NCBI GenBank assembly: GCA_036397855.1
Contig: DASWID010000091.1
Coordinates: forward strand, 1 to 34,090
Length of the DNA: 34,090 nt
Reading direction: 5' to 3'
Source: Thermodesulfobacteriota bacterium
GTDB taxonomy: Bacteria > Desulfobacterota_D > UBA1144 > Nemesobacterales > CSP1-2
Positions 1 through 8,132 of this stretch are shown here, piece by piece. The position numbers were made by a program, and so were the translations under genes. Under the pieces are notes generated by a model that was not told where the DNA came from, searched no databases, and saw nothing but the letters and a program-made list of their open reading frames with translations. Position 1 is the first letter of the stretch; the number at the start of each line of letters is the position of its first letter.

Positions 1-83
1 CCCATAAGTAGCAACAATAACATTGGTAGCATCATAGACATCACAGTCTTCATGCCCCAATATCTCAACAAACACCTTTTCAT
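1..83 (-). CDS. 5' end of an exported or membrane protein gene, cut by the window edge
   Basis: An open frame starts with ATG at 83 and stays open to base 1, giving about 27 codons. The peptide begins MKRCLLRYWGMKTV and continues into a hydrophobic stretch rich in Met and Leu. This is the pattern of a signal peptide or first membrane segment: basic n-region, then a Leu-rich core. An AGGAGG ribosome binding site lies about 10 bases upstream (94-99), and a strong sigma-54 promoter match lies at 126-141, leaving a leader of roughly 30 bases. It does not look like a type IV prepilin, because there is no G-F-x-L-x-E segment in the visible part. The family cannot be named from so little sequence. 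The promoter and ribosome binding site are the main reasons for calling it a gene. Confidence 0.6.
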   Translation of the reverse strand, partial: MKRCLLRYWGMKTVMSMMLPMLLLLLM

Positions 84-125
84 CTGACCCTTTCCTCCTT
101 TGAGAGGGATTTCCAAGTCAAGTGC

Positions 126-141
126 AGCAAAAGCTGTGCCA
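126..141 (-). promoter_or_regulatory. sigma-54 promoter (-24/-12) of the left-edge gene
   Basis: Read on the minus strand, TGGCAC (141-136) is followed by five bases and then TTGCT (130-126). This matches the RpoN consensus TGGCAC-N5-TTGCW at every core position with exact spacing. It lies about 43 bases before the ATG at 83, so the predicted start of transcription (near 115) leaves room for the AGGAGG site. Such promoters need an AAA+ activator bound upstream; a GAFTGA-type activator is encoded at 3665-5053. Confidence 0.75.
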
Positions 142-230
142 TTGAGAAGATAGAACACTAATTCCCCGTGTTCATTAGATTTGACAAATCGACTCAAGAG
201 ATGTCTGAAACAATTTATGGAAGGAAAAAA

Positions 231-287
231 TGCTTACTGCCTAGTAATTAAGCATTTAAGACCCTCAATTAGGCACTTAAATACCCT
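231..287 (-). promoter_or_regulatory. Cluster of dyad and direct repeats, candidate enhancer for the sigma-54 promoter
   Basis: Three related elements lie 90-146 bases upstream of the -24 box. First is a dyad at 231-254, with arms TGCTTACT and AGTAATTAAGCA separated by GCCT; the second arm pairs with the first if two Ts are looped out. Second and third are two imperfect direct copies (246-266 and 267-287), which on the minus strand share TTAARTGCYTAATT. This is the usual position for an NtrC-type activator binding site. Which protein binds here is inference. Confidence 0.4.
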
Positions 288-436
288 GCAAAATATTGAA
301 AAAAATTCCAACTGTGTTTCTTATTAAAAATTTATAGAACTCGTGTTGTGTTCTACAAGTTGCAAATCAATATACAAGTATACTTGCGACATTAGCAAAC
401 AGAGACAAAAAATCAACAGTAATCGCCTTTTTCCAC

Positions 437-1735
437 TTAAATTTCCAGTTGTTTTCCCTTCGTTTCAGGGAGGGTCATCACAACTATTGCTGCGGCAATT
501 GCAAACACTGCTACAGTAATAAGTGCATGACCATAGCCATATAATCCAGCAATAAACCCTACCATCGGCGGAGCTATAGCAGAAACACCCCTACCAACGT
601 TGTAACAAAATCCCTGAGCGGTTCCTCTTGCTCTAGTAGGAAATATCTCAGAGAATATAGCACCAAAACCAGAATAAAATCCAGTACCAAAAAATCCAAT
701 GAATGGCCCAAGAACGAGAACCGTAGTCAAGTCTTTTGCATGTCCAAAAAACCATACCAACACAGCCATGGCAAGAAGGTAAATAACAAAAACGGGACGT
801 CTTCCAAAACGATCACTGATCCAACCAAATGTATTACAACCTACAAACGCTCCAACATTGATCGGAATAATCCACGCAAATCCCTTCGGTCCCAATCCCA
901 CTCCGCCCTCCTCAACCGGCCTAGATAGAAATTGGGGAATCCAAAAATAAAGCCCCCAGTAGGCTATCATACATAAGCTCGTAAGGACCGTAGCCGTAAT
1001 GGTATACCTGATCAAATCCCTCCTAAAAATTTGTCCAAGTGTAAAACTTTGTCCTTTCTCACCGAGTTTCCCCTCTTTCCTCATGTCTGCAGTTTTCTGC
1101 CAGATCTCGGGTTCATCAAGGTGTCTCCTGATATAGAAAACCAAAAAAGCAGGAGTTATTCCAACCAAGAATAGAATCCTCCATCCAACATTCACATCAA
1201 AACCTGGAATAATTAAAGTGGCAAGTATTCCTGCCAAAATGTAACCAACAGCCCATCCACTTTGTACCATACCAATGACCTTACCCCTATGCTGCTTCGG
1301 CCAGCTCTCTGCGACTAAAACCTCGCCGGATGCCCATTCCCCCCCCATACCGAGACCCAGAAATAAGCGACAAACTATCAGAAACCACACGGTAGGGGAA
1401 AAAGCGCTAAGACCTGTGAATAGAGAATACACGAGTATCGTATAAGTTAACGCCCGAACCCTGCCTATATAATCTGAAACTATTCCGAATACCGCTCCGC
1501 CGAAGGCCGATGAGAAGAGTGTTACGGAGAAAATGGTTCCCACCTGTGACGGAGAAAGGGAAAATACTTCAGCTATGCTTGAAACCGCAAAGGCAAATAA
1601 TAGAAGATCCATGGCATCCAATGTCCATCCTAAAAAGGCTGCTATGAATGCCTTCCACTGATCTGAATTTATGTCCCTATACCAACCAAATAGACCTGGT
1701 TTTGGTGCGGTAAAACCTGTTAGCTCATTACTCAT
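437..1735 (-). CDS. MFS transporter, sialate/carboxylate:H+ symporter type
   Basis: This 432-residue protein has about twelve hydrophobic segments and is a member of the major facilitator superfamily in the inner membrane. The loop 2-3 signature is visible around residues 84-95 (GIVSDYIGRVRA), and a second D-R-F-G-R-R copy sits around residue 305 after the central loop. The N-terminal pattern W-T-L-D-A-M-D and the G-M-G-G-E-W segment resemble the NanT/JEN1 (sialate/lactate:H+ symporter) branch, so a small organic acid is the likely substrate. The exact substrate cannot be read from sequence. A GAGG site stands five bases before the ATG. It is divergent from miaB, with a TTGACA promoter candidate in the 131-bp gap. 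No metabolic genes lie beside it to suggest its substrate. Confidence 0.88.
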   Translation of the reverse strand: MSNELTGFTAPKPGLFGWYRDINSDQWKAFIAAFLGWTLDAMDLLLFAFAVSSIAEVFSLSPSQVGTIFSVTLFSSAFGGAVFGIVSDYIGRVRALTYTILVYSLFTGLSAFSPTVWFLIVCRLFLGLGMGGEWASGEVLVAESWPKQHRGKVIGMVQSGWAVGYILAGILATLIIPGFDVNVGWRILFLVGITPAFLVFYIRRHLDEPEIWQKTADMRKEGKLGEKGQSFTLGQIFRRDLIRYTITATVLTSLCMIAYWGLYFWIPQFLSRPVEEGGVGLGPKGFAWIIPINVGAFVGCNTFGWISDRFGRRPVFVIYLLAMAVLVWFFGHAKDLTTVLVLGPFIGFFGTGFYSGFGAIFSEIFPTRARGTAQGFCYNVGRGVSAIAPPMVGFIAGLYGYGHALITVAVFAIAAAIVVMTLPETKGKQLEI

Positions 1736-1779
1736 AATTGCCTCTCCGATAAAATTACAACTAGAAATTTCATTCGACC

Positions 1780-1808
1780 ATCCTACTAAATTTAAACTTT
1801 CGTGTCAA
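1780..1808 (-). promoter_or_regulatory. Candidate housekeeping promoter of the MFS gene
   Basis: On the minus strand a perfect TTGACA (1808-1803) is followed by 17 bases and TAGGAT (1785-1780). The expected transcription start lies about 38 bases before the MFS ATG. The -35 box and spacing are good; the -10 box matches four of six. Confidence 0.45.
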
Positions 1809-1866
1809 TGACAATATTAAGTTTGTTGACTTGAGGATCTTATAGCGTTAAATTGTAAGGTAAGCA

Positions 1867-3168
1867 ATGAATAAAAAATTTCTATACTTGGAAACCTATG
1901 GCTGTCAGATGAATGAATACGATTCGGACAGGATCAGGAATAGTGTCGACTTAGAGATAACTCAAGATCCTCAAAAAGCCGATGTAGTTATCATTAATAC
2001 ATGCGCCATAAGAGAAAAAGCCGATCAAAAAGCATTCAGCAGTTTGGGAAGATTTAAACACTTAAAAGCTAAAAATCCAAACTTAATAGTTGGTATTGCC
2101 GGGTGTGTCGCTCAACTCTACGGAGAAAAGCTCCTGAAAAAGATCCCACATTTAGACCTTGTCTTGGGACCGCGCGCCATTCCCAGTTTGCCTAAACTCT
2201 TAACACAGATCGAAAAAGAGAAAATGAGAAACGTGGAAACCTCCCTCGATTTAGAGGAGATATTCGAAGTTGAACCATATCATGAAAATGGCAAAGTATC
2301 CGCATTCGTATCTGTGCAGCAAGGTTGTAATAAAACGTGCTCATACTGCATTGTCCCCTTTGTGAGAGGAAAAGAAATCAATAGACCTTTAAATGATATA
2401 TTAACTGAAACCAAAAACTTGCTTACAAAAGGTGTGAGAGAAGTTACGCTCATTGGACAAACTGTGAATTCTTGGAAGGCCAACGGTTACAAATTTGGCG
2501 ATCTCTTAAGAAAAGTCGCAGAAATAAAAGAATTACTTAGAATTCGCTTTACAACATCATACCCTCGTGATGTCACTAAAAAGATGATCTATGCCATGAG
2601 AGAGGCGCCAAAGGTATGTCACCATATTCACCTTCCGGTTCAGTCTGGCTCAAATAGAATATTGGCGATGATGAAGAGGACTTATACAAAGGAATCATAT
2701 TTAGATATAATAAAGGCATTAAGAGAGTCGATCCCTGATATCGCAATAACAACAGATCTGATAGTCGGATTCCCAGGGGAAACGGAGCAGGATTTCAACG
2801 AAACTTTGGAATTGATCAAGGAAGTGGAATTTGACACCAGCTTTTCTTTTAAATTTTCGCCACGCCCCGGAACGCCAGCAGCCGAAAGCAACAAACTAGT
2901 ACCAGAAATTATCTCAAACAAAAGATTAGCTATGTTACAGAACATTCAAAAAGAAATCACAATTCGCAAGAATCAAAAAAAGGTAGGCACCGTAGAAGAG
3001 GTTTTGGTTGAGGGTGAGAGCAGAAATGATCCATCATGGCAATCTGGCAGGAATACTCATAATCAAATAGTTAATTCCCCTGGACCACTTAGTCTCAAAG
3101 GTAAGATAGTGAATGTGCGGATCTCTGAAGGTCTACAAAACTCCCTCAGGGGAGAATTGTTACAATAA
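1867..3168 (+). CDS. miaB: MiaB, tRNA A37 methylthiotransferase
   Basis: This 433-residue radical-SAM enzyme converts N6-isopentenyl-adenosine-37 to its 2-methylthio form in tRNAs reading UNN codons. All three methylthiotransferase parts are visible. The N-terminal UPF0004 domain carries the auxiliary cluster cysteines C13 (YGCQMN), C46 (NTCAIRE) and C80 (AGC). The radical-SAM motif is C154-x3-C158-x2-C161 (GCNKTCSYC). A C-terminal TRAM domain covers roughly residues 370-433. The length is normal for the family. An AAGG site lies just before the ATG. The BFN-domain gene follows after 19 bases, so the two probably share a transcript. The SIRPG-type variants of MtaB and RimO are less likely, because the N-terminal and radical-SAM motifs are MiaB-like. 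Confidence 0.96.
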   Translation: MNKKFLYLETYGCQMNEYDSDRIRNSVDLEITQDPQKADVVIINTCAIREKADQKAFSSLGRFKHLKAKNPNLIVGIAGCVAQLYGEKLLKKIPHLDLVLGPRAIPSLPKLLTQIEKEKMRNVETSLDLEEIFEVEPYHENGKVSAFVSVQQGCNKTCSYCIVPFVRGKEINRPLNDILTETKNLLTKGVREVTLIGQTVNSWKANGYKFGDLLRKVAEIKELLRIRFTTSYPRDVTKKMIYAMREAPKVCHHIHLPVQSGSNRILAMMKRTYTKESYLDIIKALRESIPDIAITTDLIVGFPGETEQDFNETLELIKEVEFDTSFSFKFSPRPGTPAAESNKLVPEIISNKRLAMLQNIQKEITIRKNQKKVGTVEEVLVEGESRNDPSWQSGRNTHNQIVNSPGPLSLKGKIVNVRISEGLQNSLRGELLQ

Positions 3169-3187
3169 AAACTAACGGAGGTGTATT

Positions 3188-3664
3188 ATGATATTCGAAA
3201 TGAAGGTCTCTGGTATAGCTTTAGATCCTTTTACTAACAGCCCAATTGTAATTCTCAAGGATCTCTCTGGAGAAAAAATACTTCCAATCTGGATAGGGTT
3301 TATGGAAGCCAGTTCAATTGCAATGGAACTTGAAAAAACACCAAGGGTCAGGCCTTTAACCCACGACCTTATGAAAAATTTATTGGAAAACTTGAATTTT
3401 TCCGTTTCAAGAGTCGAGGTAACTGATTTAAGAAACGACACATTTTACGCAGAAATACATATAAAAAGGGATAGCGAGGAATACATTCTGGACTCCAGGC
3501 CCAGCGATGCAATAGCCATCGCGCTAAGGACTGGTTCAAGCATTTGGGTCAAAGACGAGGTTTTTGAAAAATCCAAGAAGTTGGATTTTGATGAGAGTAA
3601 AGAAAAACTTTCCGATCTTCTCGATAAGATTCCACCAGGTGATTTTGGAAAATATAAGATGTAA
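3188..3664 (+). CDS. Bifunctional nuclease (BFN/DUF151) domain protein
   Basis: This is a 158-residue single-domain protein of the BFN/DUF151 family. Family members have been described as nucleases acting on DNA and RNA; the role in this group of bacteria is not well defined. The visible signature includes L-P-I-W-I-G near residue 36, the long helix with A-S-S-I-A-M-E-L, the R-P-L-T-H-D segment, and the S-R-P-S-D-A-I-A-I-A-L-R block near residue 105, the most conserved part of the family. GGAGG lies six bases before the ATG. It follows miaB after 19 bases, an arrangement I recall from deltaproteobacterial genomes. Its stop codon directly abuts the stop of the convergent response regulator, leaving no room for a terminator between them. 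Confidence 0.88.
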   Translation: MIFEMKVSGIALDPFTNSPIVILKDLSGEKILPIWIGFMEASSIAMELEKTPRVRPLTHDLMKNLLENLNFSVSRVEVTDLRNDTFYAEIHIKRDSEEYILDSRPSDAIAIALRTGSSIWVKDEVFEKSKKLDFDESKEKLSDLLDKIPPGDFGKYKM

Positions 3665-5053
3665 TTATAAATGCATTTGAGATGTACTAATTTCATGCTT
3701 TGATAATCTGTACCGTAGCGAACGCAAGGAGATACCGAGATTTTTTGCCGCTTCTGTTTTGTTTCCTTTGCTAGCTTTTAGAGCACTACCTAACAATTGT
3801 TTTTCGACATTATTGAGTATGGTATCCAAACCCATCTTTGAATAGTTGTAGTTATCAAGTTCCACTAAATTTTCCCCATAAACAAGATTCGGTAATGTCT
3901 CTGGAAGAATCAGATCAGCGTTTTCAAGCGCTATACACCTCACTATTATATTTTCAAGCTCCCTGACATTTCCAGGGAACTGATAGCTCTCCAATATGCT
4001 AAGTGCAGCCCGAGAAATATCATGAATGTCCGTCCCCATCTCCTTCGAATACTTATTGATGAAATGTAAAACCAATAACGGTATATCTTCCTTACGTTCT
4101 CTTAAGGGTGGGAGTGATATCTTTATTACATTAAGTCTGTAGAATAGATCCTCACGAAAATTACCATTTAGCACCTCTTCCTCAATTTTCTTATTCGTGG
4201 CTGCAATAACTCTTAAATCAACTTTAGTGTCTTCAGATGCGCCTAAGGGTCTGATCTTTTTCTCCTCAATTGCCCTCAGAAGTTTTACTTGAAGGTGTGG
4301 GGATAACTCGCCGATCTCGTCCAACAAAATGGTACCACCGTCAGCAATCTCGAAAATTCCTTTTTTATCTCTAAGGGCTCCAGTAAAGGCACCTCTCCTG
4401 TAACCGAAAAGCTCACTCTCGATAAGGGAATCTGGTAGTGCACCACAATTAACAGGAACGAACGGACCAGCATGCCTTATCCCACTATGGTGTATCGCCA
4501 AAGCTACAAGCTCTTTACCCGTTCCGCTCTCACCCGATATTATAACGTTTACATTTAGCTTCGATACTTTCTTAATGAGGTCGAAGACTCCGAGCATGGA
4601 AGGACTATTCCCAATTATATGACCAAAGCCGTATTGTTTCTCCATTTCCTTTTTCAATCTTAGACATTTGCGATCGCTCTTTTTCTTTTCGAGTGCCTCC
4701 TCTATTACCTTTTTCAATTCATCAATCTTGAACGGTTTTGCAATGTAGTCATAGGCACCAAGCTTCATTGCTTCTAAAGCAGTTTCGTGTGAGGCGTATG
4801 CCGTAATCATTATTACGCTCGTTTCGGGACTCTTTTCGTTTATTGTTCTTAACAGGTCAATGCCATTTATTGTTGGCACTACGATGTCAAGAACAGCTAA
4901 GTCGTAAAGATTATTTTCCATCCTGTTAATCGCTTCACTACCGTCTGCCACAGTTTCAACCATATAGCCAATTTTGTTAAGCATCATGCCCAGAAATTCT
5001 CTTATGCCTGGTTCATCGTCGACCACTATGATCCTGCTCGGTTCATTCCCCAT
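3665..5053 (-). CDS. Sigma-54-dependent response regulator (NtrC/PilR family)
   Basis: This 462-residue activator has the full NtrC layout. The receiver domain covers residues 7-120, with acidic pocket D12/D13, phospho-acceptor D56, T84 and K106. The AAA+ domain has Walker A GESGTGKE (174-181), the sigma-54 contact loop GAFTGA (221-226) and Walker B ILLDE (242-246). A Fis-type helix-turn-helix lies at about 415-455. It should be a phosphorylation-controlled enhancer-binding protein for RpoN holoenzyme. GGAGG lies seven bases before the ATG. No histidine kinase is adjacent; upstream is a 716-bp gene-free stretch and then pilBTC. That position suggests PilR, but the receiver and HTH alone cannot separate PilR from other NtrC members. 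The sigma-54 promoter at 126-141 is a possible local target. Confidence 0.93.
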   Translation of the reverse strand: MGNEPSRIIVVDDEPGIREFLGMMLNKIGYMVETVADGSEAINRMENNLYDLAVLDIVVPTINGIDLLRTINEKSPETSVIMITAYASHETALEAMKLGAYDYIAKPFKIDELKKVIEEALEKKKSDRKCLRLKKEMEKQYGFGHIIGNSPSMLGVFDLIKKVSKLNVNVIISGESGTGKELVALAIHHSGIRHAGPFVPVNCGALPDSLIESELFGYRRGAFTGALRDKKGIFEIADGGTILLDEIGELSPHLQVKLLRAIEEKKIRPLGASEDTKVDLRVIAATNKKIEEEVLNGNFREDLFYRLNVIKISLPPLRERKEDIPLLVLHFINKYSKEMGTDIHDISRAALSILESYQFPGNVRELENIIVRCIALENADLILPETLPNLVYGENLVELDNYNYSKMGLDTILNNVEKQLLGSALKASKGNKTEAAKNLGISLRSLRYRLSKHEISTSQMHL

Positions 5054-5769
5054 AATTCGCCTCCGATCTCATATGATTGGATATAGTACTTATCAATTTC
5101 AGCCAACGCGATAATCTTAAATATCTACATAGATCCTAACCTTGTTTTCTGGACCGTTTGTATCAAAGTGACGATATGGGCTTCAGTTTTCAATCATAAG
5201 ACATTAGAGTACAACCGTTACCAAAATGCTTTATCTTAAGAAAAGAACCAACAATTTCAATAAATGACAATTCCATCAATTCGATCGCAATCACGCAATC
5301 TGCTACCAACCCCTGACTGCCTTATTAATTTGATCAGTCAAGTATCAACTCAGGTAGGAAATCAACAAAATAATTATATTACTAGAACCCATAAATATTA
5401 TAGCCAATAGAAATACAAAAGTGCTCAGTTTTAATCATTAATCAAATTTTTCGGGTAGTGTGTAATCCTGCGGGAAGCCGAAGGGCATAAGGGTGGCTAA
5501 AGACATACATCTTGGTCAAAGACACCCATTTTAGTCATTGATGACATTTCAGAAACTGTCATTTTTATACTGAAGAGAGAATGTAGCAACCGCTCCCACC
5601 GAACGGCCATAATTCTTCCTTGTCATTGGGTTTTGTTTGAACTTATTTCAGGCTCAGGGGGGAGTACATTCCTTTACAAAGGTAACATGATAGCATGTAA
5701 TTATGAGATTATTGCTCGAATGACTTTCTTGGCCCTGTGACAAGATATATAGAATTTGCAATTCAAAAA
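5054..5769. other. 716-bp stretch without a supportable gene
   Basis: Both strands are broken by frequent stops and no family was recognised. Three things can be seen: the ribosome binding site of the response regulator near 5061-5064; a locally more GC-rich block (about 5455-5500) leading into three imperfect 19-bp tandem repeats at 5497-5552; and an inverted repeat ATGACA/TGTCAT at 5541-5546 and 5557-5562, followed by a short T-run. A small hairpin (ACATG-ATAG-CATGT) lies near 5690. The GC-rich repeated part looks like a remnant of a mobile element rather than a regulatory region. No pilin or kinase relic was recognised. Confidence 0.5.
5497..5552. repeat. Three imperfect 19-bp tandem repeats, possible insertion-sequence terminus
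   Basis: Units start at 5497, 5516 and 5535. The first two agree at about 13 of 19 positions around AAAGACA-N3-CAT; the third is more diverged and runs into an inverted repeat. Multiply repeated ends of this kind are known from IS21-family elements, but no transposase frame remains nearby. The IS reading is therefore a weak inference. Confidence 0.35.
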
Positions 5770-6984
5770 TCAAGAAGCAAGTGTTGAGATGAGTTTGAAC
5801 ATTGGTAGATACATCGCAATTACAATAACCCCTACAGTAACTCCTAAAAATACAATTATTGCAGGCTCGAGTGCTGACATTAAAGCGGCTATGGCAACAT
5901 CCACTTCGTCGTCGTAAAAATCACCAATCTTGTTAAGCATTTCTTCTAAACCGCCAGTTTGTTCTCCAACAGAAATCATCTGAACTACCATCGGAGTAAA
6001 GATCTGAGGCCTTATTGAAAGCGGCTGGGCGAGCGTTTGTCCCTCGCTAACACTCTTCCTCGCTTCCAGTATCGCTTCTTGAACAACTATATTACCCGAT
6101 GCTTTTGAAGTTATTTCTAATCCATCTAAAATTGGAATACCACCAGCGATAAGTGTAGCCAGAGTCCTGGAAAACCTCGCAATAATTATTTTGAGCCTTA
6201 GGTCTCCCACTATCCAAAGTTTTAGGAGAAAATAATCGAAAATCCTCCTAACCCTAATTGAGCGACGATAGAGTAGAATTATAAATATCGAAATAAGCAT
6301 AATTGATCCGATAATGTAGAGAATATTACTCCTCGCAAAAAAACTGATGTTAATAATATACTGAGTAAGTGTAGGAAGGGTCGTACCCAAATCTTTGAAG
6401 ACCTCAGCAAATGTGGGAACAACAAATATTATTACAAGAGAAAGCACGAGTATAGCAACGAGTATTACAATTGCTGGATAAATTAAGGCACCCTTAACTC
6501 TTCTCCTAATGGCCTCAATCTTCTCTAAATAAATCGCAAGTCTCAGAAGCACTACATCAAGAACACCACCTGCCTCGCCTGCCCTAGCCATGTTCACATA
6601 TAGACTATCAAAAGCTTTCGGATGCTTTGAAAGTGCATCGGCAAAAGCTGAACCACTCTCGACTTCTTCCTTAACCAAGGATATTATATTTTTAAATTTC
6701 GCGTTATTTTGTTGAGAGGATAGGACTTCTAACGACTTGACAAGCGGGAGTCCTGCGTCAATCATGGTAGCCAACTGCCTTGTAAAAACAACGAGTTCTC
6801 TTGTTGAGACTCCGCCCAGTTGAATGTTGAAACTAAAAAGTTTTCCCTTTTCCTTCACCCTGCTGGGTATCGGCTTAACCTGCATTTGCCTGAGGCGAGT
6901 AAGAACAGCAGATTTGCTTGGCGCTTCCATCTCACCCTTCTGAATTTTTCCTCTAACAACTCCTTCCCAAGCAAAAACAGGCAT
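5770..6984 (-). CDS. pilC: PilC, type IV pilus inner-membrane platform protein
   Basis: This 404-residue GspF/PilC family protein is the inner-membrane platform that couples the pilus ATPases to pilin insertion and removal. The N-terminal segment (M-P-V-F-A-W-E-G) and two repeated GspF domains are visible, the first near residues 68-195 and the second near 270-395. Signatures include F-T-R-Q-L-A-T-M-I-D-A-G-L-P-L in the first copy and F-S-R-T-L-A-T-L-I-A-G-G-I-P-I in the second. Hydrophobic segments lie near residues 170-190, 215-240 and the C terminus (about 370-395). AGGAG stands seven bases before the ATG. It is the last gene of pilB-pilT-pilC, 38 bp after pilT. GspF of a type II secretion system is the alternative, but PilT beside it argues for a pilus. 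Confidence 0.93.
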   Translation of the reverse strand: MPVFAWEGVVRGKIQKGEMEAPSKSAVLTRLRQMQVKPIPSRVKEKGKLFSFNIQLGGVSTRELVVFTRQLATMIDAGLPLVKSLEVLSSQQNNAKFKNIISLVKEEVESGSAFADALSKHPKAFDSLYVNMARAGEAGGVLDVVLLRLAIYLEKIEAIRRRVKGALIYPAIVILVAILVLSLVIIFVVPTFAEVFKDLGTTLPTLTQYIINISFFARSNILYIIGSIMLISIFIILLYRRSIRVRRIFDYFLLKLWIVGDLRLKIIIARFSRTLATLIAGGIPILDGLEITSKASGNIVVQEAILEARKSVSEGQTLAQPLSIRPQIFTPMVVQMISVGEQTGGLEEMLNKIGDFYDDEVDVAIAALMSALEPAIIVFLGVTVGVIVIAMYLPMFKLISTLAS

Positions 6985-7022
6985 GACTAGACTCCTATAA
7001 TTCGAAATCTCCTTGAATAATT

Positions 7023-8120
7023 TTAACGTCTAGCAATTCTTTCAGCTCTAGCAGCAGACCGTTCGGCAAGTATTCTCCTTAATTCATCTGGCTCCTGTGT
7101 TTTAGCCATCGCATCTTCATATGTTATCAGATTCCTGAGATTTAAATCAACCAGGCTTTGATTAAGGGTCTGCATCTGCCACTTTTCCTGGCCAATCTGT
7201 TGTTGCGAATATATTTGATGAACCTTATCCTCCCTTATCAAGTTCCTTATTGCGGGATTAGGCACCAACACCTCAACACCTAGAACTCTACCGCCCCCAA
7301 TTTTTGGAATAAGTGTCTGACAAAGGATTCCCTCGAGTACAAACGAAAGCTGAGCCCTGATCTGTGACTGTTCATGTGGAGGAAATACATCTATGACTCT
7401 GTTTATTGTCTGTACTGCCGTGTTTGTGTGTAGAGTAGCGAGGGTAAGATGGCCAGTTTCTGACAGAATAAGAGCAACTTTGATTGTCTCCAGATCTCTC
7501 ATTTCCCCAATCAGAATTACGTCCGGATCCTCCCTCAATACGCTCCTTAGAGCATTGTTAAAGCTCTTCGTATCACTGCCAACTTCCCTTTGATTGACTA
7601 TGCAATTCTTGTGGAAGAAAATATACTCTATCGGATCTTCAATGGTAACAATGTGCTCGTGTCTCTCATTGTTGATCTGATCAACCATCGCGGCAAGTGT
7701 AGTAGTTTTTCCGGATCCTGTAGGACCGGTAACGAGTATTAGACCCCTTGGCTTCCTCAAAAGCTGGGATGCCACCGGAGGAAGGCCCAGTTCTTGAAGA
7801 TTTCTAATTTTTACCGGTAGTAATCTAAAGGCTCCCGATATTGCCCCCCTCTGGGTATATATGTTTCCCCTAAACCTTCCTAACTCCTCGATACCAAAAG
7901 AGAAATCAAGCTCCCAGTTCTCTTCTAACCTATGTTTCTGCGCATCGGAAAGAATGCTGTAGCACAAATCCTTTGTTTCTAAAGGGGTGAGTGGTGGATG
8001 TTTCACCGGTACAAGCTTGCCATCTATCCTCAACATAGGCGGCGCACCAGACGCCAAATGGAGATCTGAAGCCCCGTTTTCCACAACTACTTTTAATAGC
8101 TCATAAAATGCTACTGCCAT
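7023..8120 (-). CDS. pilT: PilT, pilus retraction ATPase
   Basis: This 365-residue hexameric ATPase would power retraction of type IV pili (twitching, DNA uptake). It has the N-terminal PAS-like domain with A-S-D-L-H-L-A-S-G near residues 17-25, Walker A GPTGSGKTTT (132-141), an Asp box (IEDPIEYIF), Walker B (DVILIGEMRD) and the His box (LATLHTNTA). The C-terminal A-I-R-N-L-I-R-E motif, characteristic of PilT and not of PilB/GspE, is intact. The start follows an AAGGGGG-containing stretch. It lies 12 bp after pilB and 38 bp before pilC, so the three are almost certainly one operon. A PilU paralogue is less likely given the intact AIRNLIRE motif. Confidence 0.95.
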   Translation of the reverse strand: MAVAFYELLKVVVENGASDLHLASGAPPMLRIDGKLVPVKHPPLTPLETKDLCYSILSDAQKHRLEENWELDFSFGIEELGRFRGNIYTQRGAISGAFRLLPVKIRNLQELGLPPVASQLLRKPRGLILVTGPTGSGKTTTLAAMVDQINNERHEHIVTIEDPIEYIFFHKNCIVNQREVGSDTKSFNNALRSVLREDPDVILIGEMRDLETIKVALILSETGHLTLATLHTNTAVQTINRVIDVFPPHEQSQIRAQLSFVLEGILCQTLIPKIGGGRVLGVEVLVPNPAIRNLIREDKVHQIYSQQQIGQEKWQMQTLNQSLVDLNLRNLITYEDAMAKTQEPDELRRILAERSAARAERIARR

Positions 8121-8132
8121 CGCAACCCCCTT

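Larger units (their letters stand above)
84..436. other. 353-bp non-coding stretch between the MFS gene and the left-edge gene
   Basis: No convincing coding frame was seen on either strand. It contains the ribosome binding site and sigma-54 promoter of the left-edge gene, the dyad/direct-repeat cluster at 231-287, and a perfect 12-bp palindrome CAAGTATACTTG at 375-386. No hairpin followed by a T-run was found after the MFS stop at 437, so the transport gene has no visible intrinsic terminator here. Confidence 0.6.

Noticed and set aside
5497-5610. Minus-strand 37-codon frame (MAVRWERLLH start) with AAGGA before its ATG
   Set aside because: It lies mostly over the tandem repeats and ends in them, has no recognisable family and no neighbour logic; more likely a chance frame in an IS-like remnant.
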